Source of the DNA: Rhizobacter sp.
Lineage (GTDB): Bacteria > Pseudomonadota > Gammaproteobacteria > Burkholderiales > Burkholderiaceae_C
DNA: 55,578 bases
NCBI GenBank assembly: GCA_025355545.1
Contig: JANXZN010000212.1
Location: 1 to 55,578 of the forward strand
Reading direction: 5' to 3'
Of the stretch, positions 42,501 through 44,439 are shown piece by piece. The position numbers and the translations under genes were made by a program. The notes beneath the pieces were generated by a model that was given only the letters and a program-made list of their open reading frames with translations, did not search any database and was not told the origin of the DNA. The first letter of the stretch is position 1. Every line of letters begins with the position of its first letter.

Positions 42501-44351
42501 CTGCAGGCGCTCGCACCGGACAGCGGCACCTGGGCCGTCTCCGGCGGCACGCTGCAGGTCGCCGCGACCTCGCTGCACGGCGACGCGGTGGCCGTGTTCC
42601 AAGTCGGCGATGCGCTGCCGGTGTACTACGAAGTGCAGGCGACGGTGAAGGCGGGCAAGCCGACCGCCGGCTGGGGCTCCAATTCGTTCGTGATCTTCGA
42701 CTACCAGAGCCAGACGAACTTCAAGTTCGCCGGCATCGACACGGCGACGAACAAGCTGGTGATGGGGCACCGCAACGCGAGCGGCTGGATCATCGACAAG
42801 CAGGCCTCGTTCCCCAGCAGTCTGAAGCCCGACACGTTCTACAACCTGCTGCTGACCGTGAACGGCCTGGTCGCGACGCTGTACGTGAACGGCAGCAACG
42901 CCTTCAGCAACACCTATGCGGCCACCGTCGTCGACGGCTACAGCTACGGGCTGAACTGGGGGCTGGTCGGCTTCGGCTCGAACAACTCGCAGGGCGCGAT
43001 GGACGACCTCGCGGTGCAGGTCGTGCCGCCGGCGACCACCGTGACCAAGACCGACGACTTCACCGGGCCGGGCAACATCCTGTTCGCGGGCGGCGCGGCC
43101 AACGTCACCGGCGGCTCGTTCACGCTGGCCGGTGGCCGCTACGGCGGCACGCCGTCGGGCAGCGACGCGGCGATCAGCCTGGCCAACCTGGGCGGCGTGA
43201 CGCAACTCAACGCCTTGTCGATCCTCGACCTCAACGCGACGCTGAACACGACCGCGCGGGCCGGCTTCGTCTTCGACCAGTACAGCCCGACCGACTTCAA
43301 GTTCGCGGCGATCGACGTGCTGACCAGGCAGGTGCTGATCGGCCACCGCCAGGGCAACAACTGGGTGATCGACGCGGCGGCGAGCAAGTCGACGCTCGTT
43401 GCCGGCACCAACTACACGCTGAGCGTCACGCTGCGCGGCTCGACCGCCAGCGTCGCGCTCGACGGCCAGACGATGGTGTCCTTCGCCTACAACGCGGTGA
43501 CGATCGACGGGCGCTTCGGCATCTTCGCGAAGGGTGGTTCGGTATCGCTCGACACCGCGACGTTCCGGACCAACGACGCGTCGGTACCGGCCACGCTGAA
43601 CCTGGCCGAGGCGCCCGCCAGCAGCGCGACTGCGACTGCGACCGCGGCGCCGACCGCGGCGCAAGTGCAGCCGCTGGTTGCCGAGGCGATCCGGCGCTGG
43701 TCGCTGGTGGAAGCCGCAGCGCTGGTGGCGCGGCTGCGCGGCATCTCGGTCGAATTCGCCGATCTGGCCGGCGGCGAGCTCGCCGAGTATCACGACGGAG
43801 TGATCACGCTGGACATCGACGCCGGCGGCTACGGTTGGTTCGTCGATCCGACGCCGCGCAGCGACGCCGAGTACGCGGGCAGCGGCGCGACGCTGACCGC
43901 GCGCTCCGGCGTTGCCGCGCAGCAGGTCGATCTGCTGTCGGTGCTGGCGCACGAGCTGGGCCATGCGATGGGCTTCGCGCACAGCGCATCCGGCGTGATG
44001 GCCGAGGGCCTGCTGCCCGGCCAGCGCGCAACGCCGGATCGCTGGTTCGCCGTGCCGGCTGCGCTGCTGCCGCGCCTCGACGCGGCGGCGGCCGAAGTTC
44101 CTGTGGCCACGCCGGCGCCGCTGCCGGCGCCGCAGATCGACTGGCGTGTCGCCCTTGCGGGTGCGCCGGGCCTGCCGCGCAGCGAGCCCTCCGCGTCGCG
44201 CTCGCGCGGGGCGGACGCACCGTGGCAAACGCGCTTCGTCAACCACCTCGGGGTGTCGGCCCAGCAGCTGAACCCGAACGCGGCGATCCGGCTGCAGGTC
44301 GAGGCGACGCCGCGCGTGACACCGGAGCTGGCCACGCTCGATCGGGATTGA
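12525..44351 (+). CDS. Giant (10,608 aa) LEPR-XLL / RTX repeat surface protein with C-terminal metzincin motif
   Basis: Single open frame of 31,827 nt with RBS. N-terminal [18 protein letters not shown]-type modules; Ala/Gly/Val-rich beta-helix-like repeats; Calx-beta-like modules; GGxGxDxxx repeats; LamG-like segments; [12 protein letters not shown] near the C-terminus. Confidence 0.93.
   Translation: [10608 protein letters not shown]
12630..12662 (+). other. LEPR-XLL-type N-terminal motif ([11 protein letters not shown]) after an Arg-rich N-terminus
   Basis: Residues 36-46 of the giant protein; N-terminus [46 protein letters not shown]. Confidence 0.8.
12900..15200 (+). repeat. N-terminal degenerate modules: D-LIG-DA--W-L/I----AG-----F--IENLTGG--AD-F------SG-IDGG
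   Basis: For example [20 protein letters not shown]...[51 protein letters not shown]...[36 protein letters not shown]...[16 protein letters not shown]; further copies to about 15.2 kb. Confidence 0.85.
19150..29900 (+). repeat. Ala/Gly/Val-rich beta-helix-like repeat region
   Basis: Recurring pattern such as [51 protein letters not shown], many degenerate copies. Confidence 0.75.
36235..37420 (+). other. Calx-beta-like modules
   Basis: [15 protein letters not shown]...[53 protein letters not shown] and [44 protein letters not shown]. Confidence 0.65.
38160..42180 (+). repeat. RTX-type (GGxGxDxxx) calcium-binding repeat region
   Basis: For example [106 protein letters not shown]. Confidence 0.9.
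42466..43590 (+). repeat. Two LamG/concanavalin-like segments in tandem
   Basis: [28 protein letters not shown]...[37 protein letters not shown] and [27 protein letters not shown]...[38 protein letters not shown] share a pattern. Confidence 0.6.
43950..43982 (+). other. Metzincin zinc-binding motif HExxHxxGxxH ([11 protein letters not shown]), followed by a candidate Met-turn (SASGVM)
   Basis: In-frame codons CAC GAG CTG GGC CAT GCG ATG GGC TTC GCG CAC, then AGC GCA TCC GGC GTG ATG. Confidence 0.8.
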
Positions 44352-44361
44352 TGGCCATGAG

Positions 44362-44397
44362 GCGAAGGCCCTGCAGCAAGCGCTGCAGGGCCTTCGC
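44362..44397 (+). terminator. Hairpin 3' of the giant gene (perfect 15-bp stem, 6-nt loop)
   Basis: GCGAAGGCCCTGCAG-CAAGCG-CTGCAGGGCCTTCGC, 10 nt after the TGA; no T-tract. Confidence 0.65.
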
Positions 44398-44439
44398 GCG
44401 CAACGCGGACGCGCAGGCGCTGGGCCACAATCGGCGCCC

